Assembly (NCBI GenBank): GCA_036850595.1
Contig: CM072148.1
Span: 19,648,731-19,712,730 of the forward strand
Direction: 5' to 3'
Length of the DNA: 64,000 nucleotides
Source of the DNA: Rhyacichthys aspro
Taxonomy: Eukaryota; Chordata; Actinopteri; Gobiiformes; Rhyacichthyidae
Part shown: piece by piece, positions 12,303 to 23,745 of the stretch
Layout: each line of letters starts with the position of its first letter
Position numbering within the stretch: the stretch's first letter is position 1
Notes under the pieces: generated by a model
What the model saw: only the letters and a program-made list of their open reading frames with translations
Told to the model about the DNA's origin: nothing
The model's database searches: none
Program-made: the position numbers and the translations under genes

Positions 12303-15300
12303 GTCTGTACTGCCACATCATTGGCCTGGACAGCTGTGGCCAAGGGTTGCTTATAGCAGATTTATTTATTATTTATGCATTTACCGCCATGTTTAAGATA
12401 TTTTCGGTGTGATTTTTAACTAACTGGCTGCCCTTGGAAGTCATTCACCTAATGTAAAATATCAAAGCCATTCAACACGAGGATGAGCAATGCGTTTAAG
12501 TAATATTGCATGATAGAAATCCTATGTGGCAATATGTTTGGATCCTTAGTTAGGATCCTCTTTGTAAAGTGAATAAAAGGGCATTAGCCAAAAAAAAAAG
12601 AAAATTCTGTCGAAAGACTATGGTTTTGGGAAACAACAACTGACTGTGTGTGCTGTTAGTGAGTGAGTAGAGAACATAAATGGCTACATTCGTGGAGGGC
12701 TATGAGCTACAAGTTACTGGATGGTTAGGAATATGTTGAACTCATTTAGCTGAGTTTTTTTTTTTTTTTTGAGTTCACTTATTTAGCTGAACGACAAATA
12801 AATTGACATAAGGCCACAGGGCTGTGCAAAATATGGTTAAGAATAAAGCTTATCAGCGATGTTGTTCTATCGGCTGTGTGAAGTCCATCAGTAAATTCAG
12901 AAAACTGTTGCCAATGAAAATGTGCCAAAGCTAAAAAAAAAATCTCTTCACTCTGTTTTTCTTTGTTATTTTCAGGGTTCTTAAATGTTATTTTTCCCCC
13001 ACTGAGTGTGACAATATTATTCTGCTCCCCTCAGCTTAAAGCGCCTCCTCTGGGCTCACTCGATCCCGCTCTGCCACAAATGTTTGCTTCATGTGACCAT
13101 CATCCCGCACTCTTTGTCAGACTCTCCCAGAGCAATCCGGTTAGGAATTCTTTTCACCACATTCACTCTTACAACTCTTACAGTGCCGTGTGAAGTGTGA
13201 AGCCCAAAAGGAGGCATCCACAACTACACCTTTCTTTAGTAAACACAGCAGATTGTCGTAAATCCACCTCGGTACATGTTGGCTAACCTTGGACTTCTTA
13301 AAAACCATTCTTCGCTCCGATACCTGTCCGTGTTCAACTAAATGCGCAGGCTTGTATTTTGGACATTTTGTATGGGCACAAAAACATGCTGCCATGGTTA
13401 CACCGCAACCAATGGGAGACTCTGGGTGATGTAATGTAATGTAAATGTAACTGGAAAAGCGTGGATGTCCTTTCAGTTTGTAACAAAGTACCGTGCAGTG
13501 CCTTTGATGCTACGACCACACAATAGTACTGTACGATTTTTGAATAGATATGTGAATGTTAATAGCCTTCCAGGATCACAATTTCTATCCTTCAAGGACA
13601 TTTTTTTTAATTTTCTCTTAACAATCAGGTAAAGATATAAAAACTGTTTCAAAAGTCCACTTTGTGAAGCCGCTTCTCCATTAAACACGAGCATTTCCGC
13701 GTCCCATCACGGAGCTGTCGAAGTGTCGCTCCGCAGAATGATGCCTGCGCACGGCTTGACACCTCAAATCTCACTTGAAGGAGTTTACATATCACCAGAA
13801 TATGTGGCAGGGCAACTATTTTGGAGGCAGATGTGATGTGGTGTGCGACTTTTACAGGTGCGAAGTTGAAAGTTGAAGCTAAAGTTAAAATGGTTGGTAT
13901 TCACAGATTGAGATGTGTTTGGAGAAGCTGTCAGACTGGAGCGCTACTTTATTATGCCTTGACTGACAGCATCATTCATAGCAACTTTAGCAGCACAGGA
14001 GAGAAGTGGATGCCTCAAACGTCCATTAAAGTGAAATAGGTCACACAATTTTAAACTGAAGGTGAAAAAATGTGCAAAATGAACAGGCCTGGCTCATATA
14101 AATGGGAATATTGTTGTGTGAGACTATTGAATGAACGACCGTTTAACCACTCGACTGCATTACAATTACAAATGCTACCTTAAATACTAATACCAGAACG
14201 GCAGAATCAGTATCTACATAATGCACTGGCTGTTAAGATTTATAAATAAAAATTGATTCATGTTAGATTTACAGTGGGCTATTGTTGTTCCTAAAAAGCT
14301 CTGGTGTATTTTGTTCAAATCCAAAGCACAGTTGGTTCTCTTTTTCTAAACCTGACCACCTCAAGAATGTAAATGTAAAGTGGCCCTGACTTACTGACAA
14401 ACACTAGCCTCCACTGCTCTACGGCAAAGAATATCAGTCACTATATTAAGAGATGGCTACTGAACAAACATCAGTACAGTTTGAAATAAGAATAGAGCTG
14501 TACACTGAAAAGCTCCTATATTACTTTTAACATTGTTGATGCAGCATAGTTTATTTTTTCTCTAAACCTGACCACAACAAGTGTCAAGAGTCGAGGGTTT
14601 TTCATCCCATCCTTTACCCAACCTATGTAATGGTAAAAAGCTTACAAATTTGGAGACTGGGTCTGAGTGCCTCCAGGCAAAGAGCACCATCTGCGACACT
14701 AAGCTATGAAATGGCCATTGGCAAACGTCGATATAGTTTGGATTGGATTCACATTTGATTCTTTACATTCGCTGTAAGAATGAAGGATACTCTACCGGAC
14801 CTCAGTGAAACATTTCCTTCATTCGTATTCGTTTAAAAAGCCTGTATGTATTGCTTTTTGATACTGCAATGTGTTGGCACAGTTGGGTCTCTCTAATCTA
14901 TCTCTAATAGGGCTTTTACCAAACTAAACTTTACCCTGACTGATGACCTCTGTGGCCACATCATCTCTCATTTAAACTCTCTTTCCTGTCTTTTCTGCCT
15001 GCTGTTTAATACAACAGTAAGTCGCCCCAAAAAGCCCCTCATACACAATTCCTCCTCTCATTTGCACTCCATCCTGCTGATTCTCTCTGAAATAAGCCGA
15101 TGAAATGCATCCATCACTCGGCTGATAATGAAAGACGACGGAGACACTGCTTCCGGGATTTTATTTTGTACATTTAGCCGGAAAATGACTCTGAACTGTC
15201 ATAAAGTGAAAGTCTCCGATGGAAGCGTTTGTGTGCGCTCTTGTGTGTGTGTGTGTGTGATGGCTTCCAGCTCTAGTCATCATGAATCATTGGTTTAAAT

Positions 15301-16422
15301 GATCCTAGCATGCTAATTCCTGCTGATTCCTTTCCATGCTGTTATTATAAAAGTCAGCACAACAGTCATTAACAGCCGAAAACAGCTTAAAACTTTACCC
15401 ATCTGACTCCTGAATGAACCCAGCGCAGCACGCCATGAAACATGACCCTGTGTGGGTGTGTTCGTATGACTGCGCGCATAAGGGCCAGTGTATGTGTGTG
15501 TGTGTGTGAGGGAGGCAGAGTGCATGTGAGCTTCCTAATCCAGGATTTATTGGCCATTAGTACAGCCTGAAAGTCATTACAGTTCATTTTGCTGCCGGCT
15601 TGACGTTTTATTAGGACAAATACAGGCTTTTTGGATGTGTGCGCGCGCCTTATTGTTTATGAGTAAGTTTGCATGAGAGTGTGTGTGAGTGACATTTTAT
15701 CAGGACAAATTTCCCCCACAGGGATGGAGGTCATGATTTCTGAGAGCAGGAAAAGGCTAAAAAGCCCGAAGAAAGAAGAGATGGATAGATAATAGAGAGA
15801 TTGACAGATGGACAGCGAAAGAAAAGACATTGACATGAGGTACAATGGATGTGATGTGAGAGACAGATGATACAATGATCAAAGCAGAGAAGCGCAGACA
15901 GTACGGGCAGAAAGCAAAGATTGGTGGGAAAATGGAGCTAAGGGCAGTTCCCATTTAGGAAAATTATCACTTGAATTATAGAGCAGAGATAATAGATAGG
16001 GCATGAGAAATATAAATGAATAATATCATTTAAGCTATGCTGACCAGAGAGCTTCAGGATCAGGCACCCGTGGTGGTGGTAATTGGAAAAGTGAATGTAC
16101 AATGTAGCTACAGTTAAATGACTCAATATGACGCAAAACTGTTTCTGATGTATTTTGTTTGATTGTCGGCTGATTACTATAATATGAGGATATTTTTGTT
16201 GTGATGTTGCTGGAATATCCTGTATGAAAGACAGACATTTCATTATCTTGCATTTCTTGTTTGTTTGTAATGTGGTCACAAGTAGCCAGCTTGACCAGCC
16301 CCTGTCATTCATATGGATCATATGTAAAACTACACGTAAGCCCTTTCCCTGAATTTTTTCTATCACAGTTCATATCAGTTTGAGTGAATGAGCTGACTTT
16401 GCTTTGTCTTTTAGGTCTAGAT
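12300..16422. other. Non-coding; several GC-richer patches
   Basis: No gene recognised. 13141-13395 (minus) and 13821-14039 (plus) carry ORFs of 84 and 72 codons in a GC-richer patch, but neither shows a known domain. A 16-nt T-run at 12755-12770 sits between copies of ATTTAGCTGA. Short TG arrays lie at about 15243-15259 and 15490-15508. Confidence 0.5.
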
Positions 16423-16817
16423 CAGGGGTGGGCAAACTTTTTGGCTCAAGGGCCACCCTGGGTTTTAAAAACTGAAGACGGGGGCCGGACCAGTAAACTA
16501 AAAATTCATATAAATTACACGAGAAAACCTGTAAAGTTAGTTAGTATAATGTTTAGTGGAAAAGTGGTGGCTGATATTATGTTCTTTGAAAACTGCAACA
16601 GTTTCTTGGCAAATAATACATAAGGCTACTGCCTGGACTTCAGTTAAAAATATCTCTGTCCACTCCAAAACTTGAAGTGTGAAAGGATATTTTCTGTGTG
16701 TTTGTAGATATGATGGTAGCTTTAGCAAAAGTTCAAGGCAAATATATGCTTGGCGGGCCGCATTACACAGCTCAACGGGCCGCATGTGGCCCCCGGGCCT
16801 TAGTTTGCCCACCACTG
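16423..16817. mobile_element. Non-autonomous hAT element
   Basis: The left end CAGGGGTGGGCAAACT and the right end AGTTTGCCCACCACTG are inverted repeats with one mismatch, typical of hAT terminal repeats. The sub-terminal 'gggccgg/gggccgc' repeats (GGGGGCCGGACCAGTAA, GGCGGGCCGCATTACAC, GGGCCGCATGTGGCCCCCGG) fit the same superfamily. At 395 bp it has no transposase. The flanks (gtctagat left, tcttaggg right) are only weakly alike, so the 8-bp target duplication has decayed. The ORFs crossing it are chance frames. Confidence 0.85.
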
Positions 16818-19411
16818 TCTTAGGGTATGCACTGTGCCTGTTTATTTGTTCTAAAACTGTGGATCTGCCTCCTCCTTGTCTTTATTATTTCTAACTCTCT
16901 CATGATAAATTCTTAAATGTGGGGGAAAAAATTAATAAATAGAATTTTAGGACAAATTTGTCAAAATGTTTTTGTGTGACCATTCTTGTTCACATTGACA
17001 CAACCCTCTTCATTTATCCAGGCTTGGGACTGGAACTGGCTTGTGACCCCAATCTGGAAAAAAAACAAACAAAAGGCAGCCAAGGAGCTATTGGTGCGCT
17101 TATTTCTTTCCCCTATTGCCCAAATTGGACACACTTTTTTTATATATTTTTCTTAAATTATTATTATGCATGAAAGTTTAGAACATTTATGAAGTGGACT
17201 GAACTCATGTCTGACCTATTTCCACTGGATTTGTTTATAGAAAGCACCATGTCCATGTAAGGCTACAGTAGCTTCTCAAGGTCAAACATAATCAGTCACC
17301 TAAATATTGTTACATGCTTCTCTAGGTCTGAATAAAACTGGTAAAATTGTATTTATCTTCCAAAGTGAAAAGCTGCCATGCCAAGCCAATGCAGGTCTTG
17401 CATTAGTTTAAGCTTCATTAAGATATTTTTAATGCAGCACCTTGGCTTTATGAGTTGATTGTTCACTTCATGATTAAATTTAAAACAGGAAGAAGTGAAA
17501 GAGGTAAGTTTTATTTTTCATTTTTGTACTATCTCAACAAGGCTGTAGCACATTGGATTTGAAGTTGTGAAATTCCTAGTTAATTACTGGCCTATTTATG
17601 AAAAGAAACAAGATTAGAACTTTCTAAGCTAAATACTCACTCATTAAGGCTAGAATCCAGTTTTTTGTTGATTCAATTCACAGCTGAATAATTCGCAATG
17701 TTTGCCATATAACTTTGTTTTGGAAATTGTAATATTTTATTTAACTCCGTGAAACATTCATGGAGTCATTTTGCTGTAAACAACAACAAGAGATCAATCA
17801 GTTAAGTGCCTATAGGCAGCAAATAACATCTGTTTGGTCTGGTCGGAGCGTCTCAGTCAAGCTCAGTTTTACAGTAGCGGCATCTGCAGCAATGGTATTC
17901 ACATACTGACAGATGACCACTTCGACGGAGTATTATTCTTGTCAGCGTTGCGTCTCAGCAGAAACATTTTAATCCATGTGAGGACAATGACAGTCTCTAC
18001 CACAGGCAACAGAGCAGCATTGATTTGATTAACAACAAGCATGGACTCAATCAAGCCACATCACATCCATCACTGCAGACTGAGCACGCCGTGTACTCTG
18101 GATCGAACACAACACGTCACAGTTATATTGTACTGCATCTCAGAGCAGCTGTAACCAAAGACTACTTCTGTCATCTTCTCTCAGACTTAACCAAAGCTGG
18201 AATAGCCGCCACTTTCTTAGGACATTCTGCTGCCAATGATTAAATGTTGACAAGCTGCAGAGAACAACAGCCAATGGGACCCTCCCTTATTGAGAACACA
18301 GTGTATGTGAACAGGTAAAAGCTTAACAGAACATCCTCATTACAACAACTTTTATATGATACATTAATGCAAGCAAAAAATTATACTGCAGATGTCATGT
18401 GATCTACGTTTTTGTTTGCTTTTAAAAAAAATTTTTTTTTGTCTTTTTACATAGAGTTTAATTGGCAACTTGTGTTTTTGTTTTGTTTTTTTCAAATAAA
18501 TGGCTAACTGGAGAATATCAAGGTACACATATTTAACCAAACATGAGACATAAGTATAGAGATATTTGACAGGACAAAGGCAGTGAAATGTCTGATTAGT
18601 TCAAACACAGGTACAACTGTAGTATGTTCCTTTAAAACAACCACAGTGCATCTTGTCCACATTTTTGTATGAAATTAAAATGAGATGACACAAACCGTAA
18701 GAAAAAGCAAGTATCCTATTAGTTACTTATTAACTTTTAGTTATTTTCCTCAGGTTTCTGCAAAATCCATGTGCTTCTTCTAAAAACACACCTATTTCTC
18801 TCTTCTTTTTTTTTTGGAAACATGACCAACAACATAAATCCTAATCTTGACAAAAGCTACCCAATGTTCCCAATGTTTAAATGTGTACTGGAGCCATTGC
18901 CCTGCAATGATTCGCAGACAGCTGCTGTGAACAGCTCCAGTTAATGCACTTATTTATTTTCAAAGCTTAAGAGTCTAATTGGCTGTAAGCCCTAATTGGC
19001 CTTAAGTAATTGTCCCAACAAATAAATAAAATCAGCCTCTAATTCCGAACTGACACAGTCTACTTTCTCAGAATTCACTGATAGCCTCCTGTTTCCAGTA
19101 AACAATGTGGGAAACAAATGAGGTTTATTTGAACTGCATTAGAGCAGTTCCGTAGAGCTCTTTTATCTCCCAATTAGCAACTTTCCATGCTCACTTTGAC
19201 AGGGATTTTCTGTCTAATCGTCCAGATTCCTATAAACTTTGAATCTTGTTTCTGGCTTGTAAAGAAGAAGAATGTCTGTTTGTGTTTCCTGCAGCACAGA
19301 ACTAGCTTTTGGCACCGTCTAGGGAACATGTTTTCCAAGACGGGATTACATGACTTGTTTGTAATTAAATTGCCTCAGTTTTCTTTTTAAAGTTGGTTTC
19401 TTAACTTGTGC
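16818..19411. other. Non-coding; possible enhancer-like patch
   Basis: No gene recognised. 18966-19006 has two copies of CTAATTGGC between two CTTAAG sites inside a stretch (18930-19190) whose composition resembles conserved non-coding DNA. ORFs at 17834-18243 have no recognisable domain. Confidence 0.5.
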
Positions 19412-19650
19412 CTCCATCCATTCATTCATTAGTTCATTTATTCATTTTCATACAGCTTATCCTCGAGAGATCAGCTGCTTTTGAGCCTGAGGTGGAGTAC
19501 ATCCCATCACCAGTAAATCACAGGGCTAACACACCGGGACATACACTGACCGACAACCACCTCTCACTCTCTTTGAGGCAGTTAAGATTCACCAGATTAC
19601 CTCCACACACACACACGTCTGTGGACAACGGCACCCAAATTGAAACTATG
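19412..19650 (-). mobile_element. RTE/Rex3-like LINE 3' tail
   Basis: On the plus strand it starts TCCATCCATTCATTCATT and continues with CATACAGCTTATCC, GTAAATCACAGGGCTAACAC and GGGACATACACTGACC. This is the order of a very common fish interspersed repeat whose minus-strand 3' end is a GATG/AATG array. I assign it to RTE/Rex3-like elements from memory of their GATG tails. Only the 3' non-coding part is present. Confidence 0.65.
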
Positions 19651-19872
19651 GTAGGGCACTTATCACTCTTGTTTTACTTAGTTTTTTGTTTTACTTTGTA
19701 GACACAATGAGAAGACACACAAGGAGAGGAGAGATGAGTGGGAACACAGTCATCCTGCAGACATCCTTCAGACTTCTGGTGCATGTGTAAATGCACAGGT
19801 CAGTCTTGATGCAACTCTAGTGACATCCTCATGAGGAAATATGTGAAAAGGACGCTGTCTTTGAGACACTGA

Positions 19873-19967
19873 AAGACATACATTCACACTCACACTAATG
19901 TTTGTTTATAGGCAATTTAGACAAGCATTTCATCAACGTGCATGTCTTTGGACAAAAGGAAGAAGAA
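19873..19967 (-). mobile_element. Second partial copy of the same repeat
   Basis: CATTCACACTCACACT, GGCAATTTAGACAAGC and GCATGTCTTTGGACAAA match the distal part of the family seen at 19412-19650, in the same orientation. About 220 bp of unrelated DNA separates the two. This could be a second insertion or a duplicated fragment. Confidence 0.5.
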
Positions 19968-20935
19968 GAAATGGCGACTAACTCTTTTTCTGTGATGTAG
20001 CATCTATACTAATGTGGCAATTGAGTCCGTTTTTAGCTTGTGTTTAGTGTGTGTATACACAAAAATGAACTAAAATGATGATGCAGACAACTAAGCTTGT
20101 TTGGATTTTATATTTCTGACAAATACATTATGGTGTCCTTGTCAATTTCAACTTTCAAGGCATGAGTTTCGACCTTATTTACATATACTGTTTTCATTTC
20201 TAAAAACATCATTTTATAAAACTGTGTGAACAATTTGATATTTTCATTATCCACCATTAAAGATGTAGCCTGCACCTGTTAAAATCTCCACCTTCCCACA
20301 GCGCACTTGTCTCTTTGTGCCATTGTGCATCTCAATACAGCAGACTGGATCAGCTCTGTGCACCGCAGGGCCTACACATACGGAATAGTTGCCACTTGTT
20401 GCCAGGTGTTTCACACCAAATATTATATTTTTACCTCTTTCCTCTCGGTGACGCTTGGTGGTGACTCTCCACTGAGTTCCCCTTCTCTCACGAACAGGCC
20501 TTTGCAACAGAGTGAAGCAATTTCCTCTCCCCATGCTCCGAGCATTTGCTGCTGTCAGCTGCTAAGAGTTTTCTATTTGTCACGTCCTGGTCATGCTGAG
20601 AGAAAACATTTTGTATTTGGATTCATGGCACCACTTCAGACCACTTAGCTTTCGTCCCCAAAAATATGTTAACATCATAAACACAATGCACCACTCATTG
20701 TCTGTCAAAGGGAAATATGCGGTCAGATGTGAAAACAATTCATGTGTTTTGTTCTTACGAATACTTTTCTGTGGGTGACAGATTCCAAATAAATTAAATT
20801 TCATAAGTTAAACCTTAAATAAACCATTAATTTTCCCTCATCAAAACCTTTATGCTTTTGCCTAAACCAAAATATAAAGACTCTTTATTCTGCTAAATCT
20901 ATTTTTTTTTATTATGCAATGTTACATATTTTGAA
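19968..20935. other. Non-coding; unassigned minus ORF
   Basis: A 95-codon minus-strand frame at 20247-20534 has a protein-like composition (for example NYSVCVGPAVHRADPVCCIE) but matches nothing I know. The segment starting TTAAAGATGTAGCCTGCACC at 20257 resembles the TTAAAG-type motif seen elsewhere in the window, so it may be repeat-derived. Confidence 0.4.
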
Positions 20936-21383
20936 TTTATTCAATTCAATTCAATTTTATTTGTATAGCCCAGTATCACAACAACATGTGGCTCAAAGGG
21001 CTTCACTAAACAGACAGTAAAATGCAAACAGGCAGAACAAGACGACATCCCCTGTCCTTAGACCCTCCATCAGGGTCAGAGGAAAAACTCAAAAAACCCA
21101 GCCAGGGAAAAAGAGAAACCTCATGGAGAACCACAGAAGGAGGGATCCACTCCCAGGATGGACAGGCCATGCAATAGATGTGTCCAGGACAGTCACTGAC
21201 AAATAGTCCATCACATATACAGGTGAATGACAATGTATATGAATATAGTCCATGATAATGTCAGGAACAGTTCATCTGAGTGAGAGGAACTGGGGTCAGG
21301 TGGGGTCCATGGGACCGGACACCTAAGTTCCAGTCATCACTGGGACGTCTAACAGCAGCCAGACATCTGCAACAGTATCCACT

Positions 21384-21449
21384 CCCCCAGACGAGAGTGG
21401 GACAGAGGGACAGTGTCCCCCAGAGGAGAGTGGGACAGAGGGACAGTGT
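21384..21449. repeat. 33-bp duplication inside LINE 3' UTR
   Basis: Two nearly identical copies beginning CCCCCAGACGAGAGTGGGAC (21384) and CCCCCAGAGGAGAGTGGGAC (21417). Its equal length to the coiled-coil gene's 33-bp unit is coincidental; the sequences differ. Confidence 0.9.
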
Positions 21450-21483
21450 GTCATACCTCCCCCAGTGTCTGGGCCTAGAGCAG

Positions 21484-21698
21484 CTTATCTCATCTACTGT
21501 ATATGTCCTGACCATAAGCTCTTATCTCATCTCCTGTATATGTCCTGACCATAAACCCTTATCTCATCTACTGTATATGTCCTGACCATAAGGCCTTATC
21601 TCATCTCCTGTATATGTCCTGACCATAAGCCCTTATCTCATCTCCTGTATATGTCCTGACCATAAGCTCTTATCTCATCTACTATACATGTCCTGACC
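21484..21698. repeat. 37-bp minisatellite, six units
   Basis: Units beginning CTTATCTCATCT start at 21484, 21521, 21558, 21595, 21632 and 21669; the last is partial. They alternate between TACTGTATA and TCCTGTATA variants, which suggests expansion through a two-unit intermediate. Confidence 0.95.
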
Positions 21699-21702
21699 TA
21701 CG

Positions 21703-22234
21703 CCCTATCAAAAAGGAAAGTCTTAAGTCTAACCTTAAATGTTGAGACTGTGCCTGCCTCTAACGAGCGCTAGAGCTGATTCCATAAAACAGGAGCTTGG
21801 TAATTAAAGGCTCTGCCTCCCATTGTACTTTTGGAAACTCTAGGAATGACTAGGAGCCCTGCATTTTGAGAACGAAGCATTCTGTTAGGACGGTACGGCT
21901 CTATGAGGTCTCTGAGATAGGACGGGGCCTTCCCACTGAGGGCCTCATAAGTGAGGAAAAGGATTTTGAACTTAATTCTGAATTCTATTGGAAGCCAGTG
22001 AAGGGAAGCTAACACTGGAGTAATGTGCTCTTGTCTGTTTGTTCCTGTTAGTATTCTAGATGCTGTGTTTTGGACGAGCTGAAAACTTCTCAAGGAGTTA
22101 TTTGGCCATCCTGCCAGCAGAGAATTACAGTAATCTAGCCTTGACGTGACATGGATTCGTTTTTCAGCATCACTTTTAGATAAGATATTCCTAATTTTGT
22201 CTATGTTGTGCAGATGAAAAAATGCAGTTTTACA
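21703..22234 (-). pseudogene. LINE reverse-transcriptase C-terminal fragment
   Basis: From 22234 leftward the frame is open to a stop at 21770-21772 and reads through motifs typical of fish L2/CR1-like ORF2 tails: KTAFFHLHNIDKIRN, TSRLDYCNSLLAGWPNNS, FQLVQNTASRIL, ITPVLASLHWLPI, RIKFKILFLTYEAL and GGRAFNYQAPVLWNQL. After the stop a shifted frame continues AGTVSTFKVRLKTFLFDRA to about 21703, so one frameshift has cut off the last 25 or so residues. Compared with the family, about three residues are missing just before TSRLDYCN. The catalytic palm motif and endonuclease lie upstream and are absent. The real frame has no ATG in this fragment. Confidence 0.88.
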
Positions 22235-22250
22235 AGATTGGTTAGTGTGT

Positions 22251-22860
22251 TTTTTAAACGATAAATATTACACCAAGATTCCTGACAGTTTATTTAACCA
22301 ACAGAGTCCCACATAGAAAAGCCCAAGGATATCTTATCTGTCACCAAAGTATAACAAAGCTTACAAAGAGCACTCAAAAATCCTTACTCAGAAGTTTAAT
22401 CAAGAACCTATAACACAGTAAACATCACAATCAATCCACACAACAGACTATTCAGTACATACTCCAAAAGACTTACTGACAGCATTGCAACCAGCCTTAT
22501 GTTCTGGTCTACTCCTGGTCTGGCCACATAACCCTAATCCAGACCCTTTTCATTCATTCATTAGTGGACTTTTATGGCACATAGGGATTTGTTAATTTGG
22601 TGAATGACACAGTTAATTTATGCAAATTAGCCACATAGTTAAAGTGTCATTTCTTACAAACCCAGTTATGTTTTACTGGATTGTGTTTTAACAGTGAATA
22701 ATAAAAGTCAGGCAAAAGACTCTGTTGCTCCAGAGCAGTTTCTTATAAACTGAGATTAATGTAGTTGTTGAGGAAATAATAGTTGATGCAAGGTAACTTC
22801 AAACTCTTCACAAACTCATCCCTCTTAACGATTATGAAACCAGTCCAGCCTTGTTCAATC
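22251..22860. other. Unique AT-rich spacer
   Basis: Nothing recognisable between the minus-strand LINE and the next repeat. Confidence 0.5.
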
Positions 22861-23040
22861 ACAGTAGTTTGAAACTAAACCCCTCCCTCTGAGGGATAAA
22901 TACCTCAGCTCTTTTTCCAGTTGAACTCAGAAAGAAGAAAGTCCCTTGGATGAGCCTCAAACCTATGTCCAGATGCCTTGTCAGGAAACCTTTTCTTGAA
23001 TATGTCCTGGATGACTGAGAACCTCCACAGACGACTCATC
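22861..23040. repeat. Decayed interspersed repeat, perhaps Penelope-like
   Basis: GAGGGATAAATACCTCAGCT, CAGAAAGAAGAAAGTCCCTT, GGATGAGCCTCAAACC and CCTGGATGACTGAGAACCTC occur in the order I remember from the terminal region of fish Penelope-like elements, where a 'cttggatgagaggtgaaacgtc' string is a hallmark. No GIY-YIG or reverse-transcriptase coding sequence is present. Attribution is tentative. Confidence 0.35.
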
Positions 23041-23745
23041 ACAAACTCATCACGTGAAGACTGGCCTCTGTCAGATGTATTTGGAAAAGCTCGGGTGTTT
23101 TTACCTCCTGCCCTCTGCAAGGTGCTTCCAGAGCCTACGCACTAAGACCTGCAGACTCAGCAACAGTTTTTTCCCCACAGCTTTCTCCTTACTGAACTCT
23201 GCCCCACCTGCCGACCCCCCTGCACCCCCCTCACACCACATACACCACCCCTCCTCCCCCTCCTCCTGGGACTAACTGCAATACACTTACCTGCACTACT
23301 AAACTGACGTGTTATCCATTTCTACTGTATACATGTAGACTACATTTACATTCACTGCACTCCTTTAGCTCACCTATTCATCCTGCACTATCATTTATTG
23401 CACTAATGTTTTTTTTTAGTCTTGAGCTTAGTGTACATAATTTCAAATTCATAACGACGGCTGTATTCCTTGTCTAATCCATTGCACTCGGGACTTCATT
23501 TACAGTAACTTACTGTATATATCAAACGTACATATCCTCTTAAACAATGTCCACAGATACTGATCACACAGTACATACATCTGTACTCTACTGTATATGA
23601 TATATTGTAGATACTTTAGATACTGTCCAATCTGCACTCGCTCCTCATTGTCCTCTGGTTAGATGGCAAACTGCAATTTGTTGCCTTTTACTAAATTGTT
23701 ACATGTGTAATGACAAGAAAGTTTAATGTAATCTAATCTGAACTG
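23041..23745 (+). mobile_element. LINE 3' end, plus strand
   Basis: About 40 codons of an ORF2 C-terminus are readable (LGCFYLLPSARCFQSLRTK, then SNSFFPTAFSLLNS). A C-rich segment, a long 3' UTR and the tail GCAATTTGTTGCC...ACATGTGTAATGACAAGAAA then GTTTAATGTAATCTAATCT follow. The 'tgtgtaatgacaataaagt' tail plus (TCTAA)n is characteristic of fish L2-type LINEs, here with one substitution. The 5' part is truncated. It faces away from the LINE at 20936-22250. Confidence 0.82.

Larger units (their letters stand above)
20936..22250 (-). mobile_element. 5'-truncated LINE, L2/CR1-like
   Basis: A minus-strand non-LTR element. It holds the end of its reverse-transcriptase ORF (22234 down to about 21703), then a 760-bp 3' region ending in AATTC-type pentamers at 20936-20957, which read as an AATTG array on the element strand. 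The 3' region includes two 33-bp repeats (21384-21449) and six 37-bp repeats (21484-21698). 5' truncation is usual for target-primed insertion. Clade assignment is by protein motif memory only. Confidence 0.85.

Noticed and set aside
13141..14039. ORFs of 84 and 72 codons as small genes
   Set aside because: No domain, no start-context or splice support, and the lengths are common by chance in 64 kb.
21484..21698. CRISPR-like array
   Set aside because: Units are contiguous 37-mers without spacers, inside a LINE 3' UTR of a vertebrate genome.
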